From an uncultured Prevotellaceae bacterium (GTDB lineage: Bacteria; Bacteroidota; Bacteroidia; Bacteroidales; Bacteroidaceae), in the NCBI GenBank assembly GCA_900321965.1, contig ONYA01000029.1, forward strand, positions 1 to 64,000: 64,000 nt of DNA, given 5' to 3'. Under the pieces are notes generated by a model. The model ran no database searches. It was not told the DNA's origin and was given only the letters and a program-made list of their open reading frames with translations. Position numbers and translations under genes: made by a program. Positions 26,807-33,951 of the stretch are shown piece by piece. Position 1 is the first letter of the stretch. Every line of letters starts with the position of its first letter.

Positions 26807-28045
26807 CTATGCTCTTATTATGCTTTGTTTGATATCCTCTAACAGGTCTTCGCCGGCTTCGAGGCCGATGCTGAGGCGGACGGTGGTGTCAGGGACGGAC
26901 ATCTCCGCACATTGTTCGGGGGTAAAGAGGCCGAAGATGGTGGACGCAGGATGGATGGCCAGCGACTTACGGTCGAAGAGGTTCGTGGCACGACGGATAA
27001 TCTGGAGCTTGTCGATGAAGGCCCATGCGGCTTCCTTCGATTCGAGGTCGATGGTGAAGACAGCACCAGGTAAGGGACCGAATTGAGCCTTCGATAATTC
27101 ATAGAAGGGATTATTCTCCAAGCCTGTGTAGTTGACGCGCTTGATCTCCGGCAGTTGTTGACATTGCTTGGCGAGCCAGAGCGTGGTCTCAGCCTGACGA
27201 CGGAAACGGATGTCGAGGGTGTCGAGGCCGAGGGTTTCCATATAGGCTGCCTGGGGTGTCATCAGGGCACCGAGATTGGTTACTAGTTCAGTTTTTACTC
27301 GTGCCGTAAACGCCAGTTTCCTGCCGACTTTCTTGGTACGGGCCTGTAGGGCAGGGGAGGGAGACTGTGACCAATCGAACTTTCCGTAGTCGATGAGCAG
27401 ACCACCGAGACCAGTGCCACCACCAGAGATATACTTCGTGCTCGACACCACTTCGATATCCACGCCAAAATCGACGGCACGGAAGGCAGAAAACGGTACA
27501 ATGGTGGTATCGGCAATCAGGGGTACACCTGCATTGTGGGCGATGTCGGCCAACTTACGGATATCAGCCACGAACAACTGCGGATTGGTGATGATCTCAA
27601 AGAACAGGGCGCAGGTCTTGTCGTCAATCTGCGCCGCCACCTTCTCGGGGTTGGTGAAGTCCGCAAAACGGACTTCCACGCCGAAGGTACCGAGGGTGTC
27701 GCGGAGCAGTGAGACGCTGTTGCCAAACAGATGCTTCGACGCCACGATGTTGAGGCCTGCTGCGCTGACAGCCGTCAGAGCATAGTGGATGGCCGCCATA
27801 CCCGTATTGAGGGCCGTTACGCTTGTGGCGCCCGTCAGTTGCCGCACACGCTCCTCGAGATAGGTCACCGTGGGGTTGGCGATGCGGGCATACGACGGGG
27901 CCATAGAGCGACCGCAAAATGCGTCGCCCATGGCCTTGGCAGACTCAAACTCAAACGCCGCCGTATAGTAGACGGGCATCGACAATGCCCCGTATGCATC
28001 AGGTTTCTGATACTTCGTCGTCAATATTTTCGTTTCGTACTGCAC
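26807..28045 (-). CDS. metY: O-acetylhomoserine sulfhydrylase (MetY-like)
   Basis: This 412-residue Cys/Met-metabolism PLP enzyme has the PLP lysine K204 in SSTKYISGGGTGLGG and the N-terminal YxAxFEFESA and YARIANPTV segments of the O-acetylhomoserine (thiol)-lyase clade. It would convert O-acetylhomoserine and a sulfur donor into homocysteine. In the thiocarboxylate pathway of Wolinella the donor is a thiocarboxylated ThiS-like carrier, and the carrier, its activating enzyme and a trimming protease are encoded divergently in this same locus. It is the last gene of the encapsulin operon, 144 bp after the desulfurase. Cystathionine gamma-synthase is the main alternative. Confidence 0.88.
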   Translation of the reverse strand: MQYETKILTTKYQKPDAYGALSMPVYYTAAFEFESAKAMGDAFCGRSMAPSYARIANPTVTYLEERVRQLTGATSVTALNTGMAAIHYALTAVSAAGLNIVASKHLFGNSVSLLRDTLGTFGVEVRFADFTNPEKVAAQIDDKTCALFFEIITNPQLFVADIRKLADIAHNAGVPLIADTTIVPFSAFRAVDFGVDIEVVSSTKYISGGGTGLGGLLIDYGKFDWSQSPSPALQARTKKVGRKLAFTARVKTELVTNLGALMTPQAAYMETLGLDTLDIRFRRQAETTLWLAKQCQQLPEIKRVNYTGLENNPFYELSKAQFGPLPGAVFTIDLESKEAAWAFIDKLQIIRRATNLFDRKSLAIHPASTIFGLFTPEQCAEMSVPDTTVRLSIGLEAGEDLLEDIKQSIIRA

Positions 28046-28049
28046 CTTA

Positions 28050-28189
28050 TTAATTTACTATTTGACGATTTACAATTTACTATTTGTTTTTCGATTTAAC
28101 GATTTGACTATTTACTCTCTGCGAAGAATTGTACAATAAACCAAATTGTAAATCAATCGTAAATTGTAAATTGTCAAATCGTAAATTCC
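28050..28189. repeat. AT-rich inverted repeat between metY and the desulfurase
   Basis: Strings of ATTTACAATTTACTATTTG type on the left face complementary CAAATTGTAAAT and CGTAAATTGTAAATTG strings on the right, so the transcript can form a long AT-rich hairpin. It separates two genes of the same operon. Confidence 0.7.
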
Positions 28190-29680
28190 TTACCTTTCTC
28201 CGACGATCTTGCGAACGGCAATCACGAGTTTGTCCACATCCTCGCGGGTGTTGTAGAGGGCGAAGGTGGGACGGACGCTCATCTCATAGCCCAAGGCACG
28301 AAGGGCGGGCTGGGCGCAGTGGTGACCTGCACGCACGGCGATACCTTCTTTGTCGAGCAGGGTACCAACCTCTGGCACCGGAATCCCATCGAGCACGAAG
28401 CTCACGACAGAGACGCGGTTCTTGGGATTGCCGATGAGCGTCAGGCCGGGAATCTGGGCGAGTTGCTCGCGGGCGTACTCCGTCAACTGGTGCTCATGGT
28501 GCTCGATATTACGAATGCCGAGATGACTCACGTAGTCGAGAGCAGCACCCAGTCCAATGGCATCGGCGACGTTGGGCGTGCCAGCCTCGAAGCGGGCGGG
28601 CGGCACGTTGTACTCCGTGCGCTCGATGGTTACGTCCTTGATCATGTTGCCGCCGCCTTGCCAGGGCTGCATCTTGTCGAGCAATTCCTTGCGTCCATAG
28701 ACTACGCCGATGCCGTTGGGGCCGTAGATCTTATGACCGCTGAACACGAAGAAGTCGGCACCCAAAGCCTGCACATCAACAGGCGTGTGAGCAATCGACT
28801 GTGCGCCATCGATCAGCACGGGGATGTTGTGCGAATGAGCAATCTCGATGATGCGCTGCACATCGTTGATGGTGCCAAACGTGTTGTTGACATGACCTAC
28901 TGAAACAAAGCGAGTTCGTGGTGTGATGAGCCGCTCCAGCTCCGAGAGGATGAGGTCGCCGTTCTTGTCCGTCGGGATGGCGCGCAGTGTGGCGCCCCGC
29001 TCCTGACAGACGCGCTGCCAGGGTACGATGTTCGCGTGGTGGTCGAGCTCCGAGACGATAACCTCGTCGCCCGGCGTCAGGAACTGTCGGCCGTAGGTCT
29101 GCGCCACGAGGTTGATGCCCTCGGTGGTGCCGCGGACGAAGATAATCTCCTCGCTGGTGGCGGCGTTGATGAACCGCTGCACCTTTTCGCGTGCCTCCTC
29201 GTAGGCATCCGTCGCACGGGCTGCTAATGTATGCGCCCCGCGATGGATGTTCGAATTATAATTACGGTAATAGTCCGAGATCTTGTCAATGACCTGGTTC
29301 GGCTTCTGCGTCGTCGCGCCGTTGTCGAGCCACACGAGGTCATGGCCGTTCACCTTCTGCTGGAGTACGGGGAAGTCCTTCTTAATCTGCTCCGTGTTCA
29401 GCGTGTCGGCTTCCTCGTAGTGCAGGTCGCGCAGCTTCTGCGTCTCAGGGATGCCGATGCCAAAGCCGTCGTCGCGTGGGACGGTCGGGCTGGATGATTG
29501 ATGCTTTGGCAAAGCATCATACTCAACGGCCAGCCGCGACAGGTCGAGCGCCTCGTCGGGCACGACCTCGCGCCGCACTGCCTGAAGCTCCTCCGGGCAG
29601 TACTTTTGAGCCACCTGCCTCAGCAGTTCGAACCCAGGGTCCTCGATACCGTATCCGTTCATATTCTGTATATCTATCAT
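28190..29680 (-). CDS. SufS-type cysteine desulfurase with N-terminal extension, probable encapsulin cargo
   Basis: This 496-residue PLP enzyme takes sulfur from cysteine to form an enzyme persulfide. The group II desulfurase domain begins near residue 98 (IKKDFPVL), the PLP lysine is K317 in FSGHKIYGPNG, and the persulfide Cys is C455 in AGHHCAQPAL. Ordinary SufS proteins are about 405 residues; here a Pro/Ser-containing N-terminal extension of about 98 residues precedes the domain. Family 2 encapsulins load desulfurases through such extensions, and the shell gene is the next gene upstream. I place the start at the ATG at 29680 rather than the in-frame TTG two codons earlier. No sufBCD genes are nearby, which argues against an Fe-S assembly role. 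Confidence 0.93.
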   Translation of the reverse strand: MIDIQNMNGYGIEDPGFELLRQVAQKYCPEELQAVRREVVPDEALDLSRLAVEYDALPKHQSSSPTVPRDDGFGIGIPETQKLRDLHYEEADTLNTEQIKKDFPVLQQKVNGHDLVWLDNGATTQKPNQVIDKISDYYRNYNSNIHRGAHTLAARATDAYEEAREKVQRFINAATSEEIIFVRGTTEGINLVAQTYGRQFLTPGDEVIVSELDHHANIVPWQRVCQERGATLRAIPTDKNGDLILSELERLITPRTRFVSVGHVNNTFGTINDVQRIIEIAHSHNIPVLIDGAQSIAHTPVDVQALGADFFVFSGHKIYGPNGIGVVYGRKELLDKMQPWQGGGNMIKDVTIERTEYNVPPARFEAGTPNVADAIGLGAALDYVSHLGIRNIEHHEHQLTEYAREQLAQIPGLTLIGNPKNRVSVVSFVLDGIPVPEVGTLLDKEGIAVRAGHHCAQPALRALGYEMSVRPTFALYNTREDVDKLVIAVRKIVGER

Positions 29681-29697
29681 AAGCAATTCTATTTACT

Positions 29698-29732
29698 CCC
29701 CTCCCTCACAGGGAGGGGCAGGGGGAGGGTCT
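29698..29732. repeat. REP-like hairpin between shell and cargo genes
   Basis: CCCCTCCC and GGGAGGGG form an 8-bp GC stem around TCACA, followed by CAGGGGGAGGGTCT. It lies just downstream of the encapsulin stop and upstream of the desulfurase start, in a 52-bp gap. Confidence 0.8.
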
Positions 29733-31160
29733 TCATTTCCTTTTCTGATAGTCATGATAATAGCCCACCTCGACGTTCTCAAGTACAGCGATGGCGTCAT
29801 CGGTAAGGGCGGCTAATGAGAAGTATTTTGTGAGCAGGTATGAAGCCACGCCGAACTTGTCGAGACCCATCAGACGGGCGCTCAAAGAGGGGGCAATCTC
29901 GCCGGGTATGCCACTCTGGTGCAGACCGATAACGCCCTGGTTCTTTTCGCCAACGCGAACGAGGATAATCTTCGTGGTACCGACACCACGGCCCGTCAAG
30001 TACTGGCCTTCTACCTCCACCTTGTCTGAAGGAATCAGGGGTACACCGCGCCATAGAATCACGCGCGTACCAAACAAATCCGTCGTCACAGGTGGTACGC
30101 CGCGCCACGTACATTCGCGCTCGAAAGCAGCGATGGCTCGCGGGTGGGCGATGAAGAAGGCCGGCTCCTTCCACACTAATGACAGCAACTCGTCGAGGTC
30201 GTCGGGAGTCGGTGCACCGTAGCGCGTGGTGATGCGGTAGGCGGGGTTGGCGGCAGCCAATAGACCAAACTGCTTGTTGTTGATGAGTTCCCACTCCTGA
30301 CGCTCCTTGATGCTCTCGATGCTGAGGCGCAACTGCTCTTCCAACTGGTTGTAGGGGTTGTTATAGAGGTCGCTGACGCGGGTATGCACACGAACCACCG
30401 TCTGCAGCGTGTTCAGCGAGTATTCCGTCGGATTCTCCTCGTAGTCGATGTAGGTCTCGGGGATGATGTTATCCTCCTCGTGGCCGCTGACGAGGTCGAT
30501 GTGCTTCTCGCCGTTGTCGTTGACGGATGCTTTCAGACGCAGCTGCTTGTCAACAGCCTTCTCGAACGTGTCGCGGAAGTCGGGTACCTCCTTGATGAAC
30601 TTTATCAGCTCCTTCAGTTTCAGTCCGAGGAACACCGTCGGGGTGATGGCACGAACGCTAACGGTCGATTCCTGTTCATCCAGTAAATCTGCCTCGCCAA
30701 AATATTCACCGTCGCCCAAAAGAGCGATCCGCAAATCCTCGCCGTGAGGGCCTTTGCTGATGACCTCGGCCTGTCCGCTGGCCACGATGAAGAAGCGCTG
30801 CTTGTCCTTGCCCTCCTCCACGAAGAGTTTGTCCACGTCCACCTCCTTCGCCTCGAACGAGTTCACGAGGCGGTTCACTATCTCGTCGTCAAATTCCGAG
30901 AACAGGGGGATAGCCTTGAGGTTCTTCGCCGTAAACGAGGGCACGCCGTTGACGTACTGGATGGGCAGGCGGTCGTTCTTACGCAACTCCACCTTCGTAC
31001 GGTTCACGCGGAACGTTCCTCCGCTCACCTGCACCCAGGGCAGCAGTTTCAGTAACAGTCTCGGGGTTATCGAGCCCATCTGCGGGGCGGTCTTCGTAGT
31101 CGTTGCCAGTCTTCTGGCGGTGGCAGTGGTCACACTGCGCTGTAAATTGGAATCTGCCAT
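29733..31160 (-). CDS. Family 2B encapsulin shell protein with cNMP-binding-like domain
   Basis: This 475-residue protein combines three parts. Residues 25-78 are the N-terminal arm typical of SrpI-type shells (ITPRLLLKLLPWV). Residues 80-200 form a cyclic-nucleotide-binding-like domain with FGEADLL near 154. Residues 240-475 form the HK97-fold shell with WRGVPP, SGIPGEIAPSLSARLMGLD and ALTDDAIAVLENVEVGYYHDY. Such shells assemble into cytosolic nanocompartments. In the phosphate-binding cassette the Arg that binds cAMP in CRP is replaced by Ser (ESTVSVRA), so ligand binding is uncertain. Neighbours are a desulfurase with a cargo-type extension, TusA and a DsrE-like protein, which fits a sulfur compartment. 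General annotation could mistake it for a Crp-family regulator, but there is no helix-turn-helix domain. Confidence 0.93.
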   Translation of the reverse strand: MADSNLQRSVTTATARRLATTTKTAPQMGSITPRLLLKLLPWVQVSGGTFRVNRTKVELRKNDRLPIQYVNGVPSFTAKNLKAIPLFSEFDDEIVNRLVNSFEAKEVDVDKLFVEEGKDKQRFFIVASGQAEVISKGPHGEDLRIALLGDGEYFGEADLLDEQESTVSVRAITPTVFLGLKLKELIKFIKEVPDFRDTFEKAVDKQLRLKASVNDNGEKHIDLVSGHEEDNIIPETYIDYEENPTEYSLNTLQTVVRVHTRVSDLYNNPYNQLEEQLRLSIESIKERQEWELINNKQFGLLAAANPAYRITTRYGAPTPDDLDELLSLVWKEPAFFIAHPRAIAAFERECTWRGVPPVTTDLFGTRVILWRGVPLIPSDKVEVEGQYLTGRGVGTTKIILVRVGEKNQGVIGLHQSGIPGEIAPSLSARLMGLDKFGVASYLLTKYFSLAALTDDAIAVLENVEVGYYHDYQKRK

Positions 31161-31189
31161 AATTTTTTTAATTTTTGCGTTAATATTTG

Positions 31190-31367
31190 AGTTCTTTGTC
31201 TCTCAGAATGTGCTTTGTAGTCACTACAAACGGCATTTTTTGCCTCGGAGGATGCTTTGTAGTCACTACAAACGGTATTTTTTGCCTCGGGGGATGCTTT
31301 GTAGTCACTACAAACCTTATTTTTTGCCTCGGGGAATGCTTTGTAGTCACTACAATCGGCATTTTTC
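31190..31367. repeat. 42-bp palindromic repeat array (4 units)
   Basis: TTTGTAGTCACTACAAA, a perfect 17-bp palindrome, occurs at 31214, 31256 and 31298, and with one change at 31340: an exact 42-bp period. The linkers share ATTTTTTGCCTCGG and GGATGC. A degenerate linker copy lies at 31190-31213. The array fills the 207-bp gap between the tusA stop and the encapsulin ATG. Because 42 is a multiple of 3, both strands stay open, but the resulting ORFs are not genes. Confidence 0.95.
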
Positions 31368-31592
31368 CTACTTCCGGATGGTCACTCGGTGCGTCGTCCC
31401 CTCCACGTGCTCAACGCTGAGGACGTTGTACCCCTGCTCTCGGGCGTTGCGGGGCACGTTGTCCAGCGGTTCCCCCTCCGCGAGCAATACTTCCAGGATG
31501 TCGCCCGGTTGGAGCTTCGATAGCTCGATCTTTGTCTTGACGAAGGTCATCGGGCAGTGCTCCTTCGTGATGTCTAATACCTTTGTTGCCAT
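31368..31592 (-). CDS. TusA/SirA-family sulfur carrier protein
   Basis: This 74-residue protein has the TusA sulfur-relay motif with C13 in HCPMTFVKTK and the usual beta-alpha-beta-alpha-beta length. TusA-type proteins accept persulfide sulfur from cysteine desulfurases and pass it on. It lies 12 bp after the DsrE-like gene and two genes from a desulfurase, so a relay between the encapsulated desulfurase and the ThiS-type carrier is plausible. A TusA homologue is also part of the Wolinella homocysteine cluster. Confidence 0.92.
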   Translation of the reverse strand: MATKVLDITKEHCPMTFVKTKIELSKLQPGDILEVLLAEGEPLDNVPRNAREQGYNVLSVEHVEGTTHRVTIRK

Positions 31593-31604
31593 ATCCTTAC
31601 CATT

Positions 31605-32084
31605 TTAAATGAATAATGTCTGTCCGCCTTCGCTCAGCTTCAGGAACGACGCCACGCCGAGCACATCCTTCACTTCGGGGATGAAGTCCTCCTTCTTCAG
31701 ACCGAGCACGTGCATCGCCATCTCGCAGGCGTAGAGGTTGATGCCGAGGGCCTTGGCCGCCTCAACCAGTTCTTCGAGCGTCGCCACGTTGTTCTTCCGC
31801 ATCAGGTAGCGGAAGATTTTCGGCCCAGCGCCGAGGAAGTTGAAACGGCTCGTAGGCGTCACCTTCAGACCGCCCATCATGAAACCGAAGAGTTTCGTCA
31901 GCCAGTTGGAGCCGATGAAGGCGCGTCCCTGCTTGCGCTTGATGGCGTCGAGACCCCAGAAGGTGAAGAAGATATTCACCTCATAGCCTACGGCCGCTGC
32001 GCCCGTACCTAATGTAAACACTGCCGTCAGTTTGTCGAAATCGCCGCTGAAAGCGATGATGCTTAATTTCTTGTTTTCTGCCAT
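31605..32084 (-). CDS. DsrE/DsrF-like family protein (DrsE_2 type)
   Basis: This 159-residue protein starts at MAENKKLSIIAFSGDFDKL; 27 in-frame codons upstream lie within the promoter region and are not expected to be translated. It has two Gly-rich membrane-proximal stretches (TLGTGAAAVGYEV, LFGFMMGGLK) and a conserved Cys120 in NLYACEMAMHVLGL, the usual sulfur-binding position of the DsrE fold. Family members relay persulfide together with TusA. It is the first gene of the encapsulin operon, downstream of the dyad-containing promoter. Confidence 0.88.
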   Translation of the reverse strand: MAENKKLSIIAFSGDFDKLTAVFTLGTGAAAVGYEVNIFFTFWGLDAIKRKQGRAFIGSNWLTKLFGFMMGGLKVTPTSRFNFLGAGPKIFRYLMRKNNVATLEELVEAAKALGINLYACEMAMHVLGLKKEDFIPEVKDVLGVASFLKLSEGGQTLFI

Positions 32085-32110
32085 AATTTCTATACGTTTG
32101 AGTCTGGGTG

Positions 32111-32234
32111 CAAAGGTACGGCGGTTTTGGCGCTCCCACAATCGCCCATACGTGGCATTTCGCATACCCTTGATATGGTATGCGATTTACCATCCCTATG
32201 GGATTGTGGCAACCGAGAAATCGCCGTACCTTTG
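32111..32234. promoter_or_regulatory. Divergent dyad promoter of the sulfur locus
   Basis: The whole region is an imperfect inverted repeat. The minus-strand promoter has TACCTTTG at 32111-32118 and ATTG at 32139-32142; the plus-strand promoter has ATTG at 32203-32206, a 20-nt spacer and TACCTTTG at 32227-32234. Each is preceded by a copy of GGTATGCGAAATGCCA: exact on the minus strand at 32153-32168, and as GGTATGCGATTTACCA on the plus strand at 32177-32192. The second half of each dyad (GGGATTGTGG type) covers the -33 element. The arrangement predicts common control of both operons by one dimeric regulator. Confidence 0.85.
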
Positions 32235-32259
32235 CAGACGAATTCAAACTCAAACGATT

Positions 32260-32469
32260 ATGGCAAAGATTTATGTAAATGGAGACGCGCAGGAAGTAAG
32301 CCTGCCGCTCAACGTGAGTGAACTGATCAAGCAGTTGCTGGTAGAAAACCCTGAGATGGTCAGCGTACAGGTGAACGAGGAGTTTGCTGAGCGCGAAGAC
32401 TGGGAAAGTATCCAGATCAAGGAAGGCGACAAGGTCGATTTCCTCTACTTTATGGGCGGTGGATGTTAA
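32260..32469 (+). CDS. ThiS/MoaD-like sulfur carrier ending Gly-Gly-Gly-Cys (HcyS-like)
   Basis: This 69-residue ubiquitin-fold protein starts MAKIYVNG and ends FLYFMGGGC. Carriers of this family are adenylated and thiocarboxylated on a terminal Gly-Gly. Here one Cys follows the glycines, so the protein should be inactive until that residue is removed. A JAMM protease gene two genes downstream could do this, as QbsD does for QbsE and HcyD for HcyS. No thiamine or molybdopterin genes are nearby, so a role in homocysteine or cysteine synthesis is more likely. The start fits the promoter, with about 20 nt of leader. Confidence 0.9.
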   Translation: MAKIYVNGDAQEVSLPLNVSELIKQLLVENPEMVSVQVNEEFAEREDWESIQIKEGDKVDFLYFMGGGC

Positions 32470-32553
32470 TTAACGACAACTATGACAACTATAACAACAT
32501 TTTCAAGTATATTGTCCAAGTTGTCTAAGTTGTCGTCTTAAAAAAGGATTATT

Positions 32554-33360
32554 ATGATAGACTTTACAGAAGAACAGATACAGCGCTATTCGCGGCACAT
32601 CCTGTTGCAGGATGTGGGTGTCGAGGGACAAGAAAAAATAATGAACGCGCGTGTGCTTGTAGTGGGTGCTGGTGGACTGGGTGCTCCCGTGTCGCTCTAC
32701 CTTGCTGCAGCAGGTATCGGGACCATCGGTATCGTCGATGCCGATGTCGTCGATTTAAGCAATCTCCAGCGTCAGGTGATTCACTTCACCAAGGACGTGG
32801 GCGTGCCAAAGGTGAAGAGTGCCGAAGAGAAGATCAAAGCCATCAACCCTGACGTGAAGGTAGAGACTTATTACAAATTCCTCGACTCATCAAACGCGCT
32901 CGATATCATCAAGGAGTACGACTTCATCGTCGATGGTACCGACAACTTCCCTGTGAAGTTTCTCATCAACGACGCTTGTGTGATGGCTGGTAAACCGTTC
33001 TCGCACGGTGGCATCCTGCGCTTCAATGGCCAAACGTTTACTCACCTGCCTGGCACGGCCTGCTACCGTTGCATGTTTAAGGAACCACCTCCCGTAGGAG
33101 CCGTTCCCACTTGCTCGCAGGCAGGCGTATTAGGCGCCATCGCTGGTATGTTAGGCACCATCCAGGCCGCCGAGACCTTGAAGTATTTCACAGGTATTGG
33201 CGAACTGCTGACGAACCGTCTGCTTACTTTCGATGCCAAGACCATGCAGTTCCGCACCGTTCCCGTGAAGCATCGCGACTCGTGCGCCATCTGTGGCACG
33301 AATCCCACCATCGACCACTTGATAGATTACGAGCAGGCTGCGTGCGACTTGAAACACTAA
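32554..33360 (+). CDS. ThiF/MoeB-type carrier-activating adenylyltransferase (HcyF-like)
   Basis: This 268-residue E1-like enzyme has the nucleotide loop GAGGLG at 38-43, the SNLQRQVIH segment at 69-77, the zinc pairs C170xxC173 and C244xxC247, and a conserved Cys at 187, the position of the reactive Cys in ThiF and MoeB. It lacks a rhodanese domain, so sulfur must arrive from a separate relay such as TusA/DsrE. It should adenylate the ThiS-like carrier encoded 84 bp upstream. Confidence 0.92.
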   Translation: MIDFTEEQIQRYSRHILLQDVGVEGQEKIMNARVLVVGAGGLGAPVSLYLAAAGIGTIGIVDADVVDLSNLQRQVIHFTKDVGVPKVKSAEEKIKAINPDVKVETYYKFLDSSNALDIIKEYDFIVDGTDNFPVKFLINDACVMAGKPFSHGGILRFNGQTFTHLPGTACYRCMFKEPPPVGAVPTCSQAGVLGAIAGMLGTIQAAETLKYFTGIGELLTNRLLTFDAKTMQFRTVPVKHRDSCAICGTNPTIDHLIDYEQAACDLKH

Positions 33361-33371
33361 TTTTATTTTAA

Positions 33372-33469
33372 GAAACGAATATGTATAATGTGAATAATTC
33401 TGTTCACGAATTAAAATAATATTATTCATATTCGTGGGTTAAATTATTCATATTATTCAAATTCGTTTC
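33372..33469. repeat. 28-bp AT-rich inverted repeat between thiF-like and JAMM genes
   Basis: 33372-33399 and 33442-33469 are reverse complements with three mismatches over 28 bp (GAAACGAAT...ATTCGTTTC). An inner CACGAAT/ATTCGTG pair extends the hairpin. It fills the 124-bp gap between the two genes. Confidence 0.8.
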
Positions 33470-33484
33470 CAAAAGAAAGACAGT

Positions 33485-33883
33485 ATGTTTATAAGTAATG
33501 TAATAATTGATGAATTAATCAGCCAGGCCCGGCAGGACGCACCGAATGAGACGTGCGGTTACCTGCTGGGCATAACCTCGGAGGAAGGCGATGTGGTGAC
33601 GGAGAACTATTGGATGGAGAATATTGATCACTCGCCAGAGCACTTTTCCTTCGCACCGAAGGATCAATTCGCTGCATTGAAGTACGCTCGTCAGAACGGC
33701 TTAAAGATTCTCGCCAACTGGCACAGTCATCCTGCCTCGCCCTCGCGGCCCTCGCAAGAAGACCTTCGCTTGGCCAACGACCCCACCATCCGCTACGCCA
33801 TTCTCTCCCTCCACGAGGGCGTTCATCTGAATTCCTTCAAGATCCTGAACGGTGAAGTGGTGGATAAGGAAGTACATTTATAA
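33485..33883 (+). CDS. JAMM/MPN+ metalloprotease (HcyD/Mec-like)
   Basis: This 132-residue protein has the complete JAMM zinc site: E22 in ETCGYLLG and the H80-x-H82-P-x6-S90-x2-D93 signature in HSHPASPSRPSQED. Small bacterial JAMM proteases act on ThiS-like carriers, either trimming residues after Gly-Gly or cutting carrier-amino-acid adducts. Its gene follows the carrier and E1-like genes on the same strand, which fits such a role here. Confidence 0.93.
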   Translation: MFISNVIIDELISQARQDAPNETCGYLLGITSEEGDVVTENYWMENIDHSPEHFSFAPKDQFAALKYARQNGLKILANWHSHPASPSRPSQEDLRLANDPTIRYAILSLHEGVHLNSFKILNGEVVDKEVHL

Positions 33884-33898
33884 AATAGTGAGCGAATA

Positions 33899-33930
33899 TT
33901 TGTTTATTCGCTCATATTTTTATAATTTTG
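33899..33930 (+). promoter_or_regulatory. Consensus promoter of the ridA-like gene
   Basis: TTTG (33899-33902), a 20-nt spacer and TAATTTTG (33923-33930) match the consensus exactly, 21 bp before the ATG. No GGTATGCGAAATGCC dyad is present, so ridA and tcdA can be transcribed separately from the sulfur genes. Confidence 0.8.
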
Positions 33931-33951
33931 CACCGATAATTGGAACATATT

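Noticed and set aside
28190-29680. SufS of an Fe-S assembly operon
   Set aside because: No sufB, sufC, sufD, sufE or sufU is present, and the N-terminal extension and encapsulin neighbour point elsewhere.
29733-31160. Crp/Fnr-type transcription factor
   Set aside because: Only the cNMP-binding-like domain matches; the rest is an HK97-fold encapsulin and there is no helix-turn-helix.
31180-31420. Two overlapping repetitive ORFs with a 14-residue period on opposite strands
   Set aside because: They are open only because 42 is a multiple of 3; both derive entirely from the palindromic array, and one runs into the tusA gene in the wrong frame.
32260-32469. ThiS for thiamine synthesis
   Set aside because: No thiG, thiC, thiE or thiH genes and no THI element are nearby, and the tail is not a free Gly-Gly. 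A homocysteine or cysteine role fits the neighbours better.
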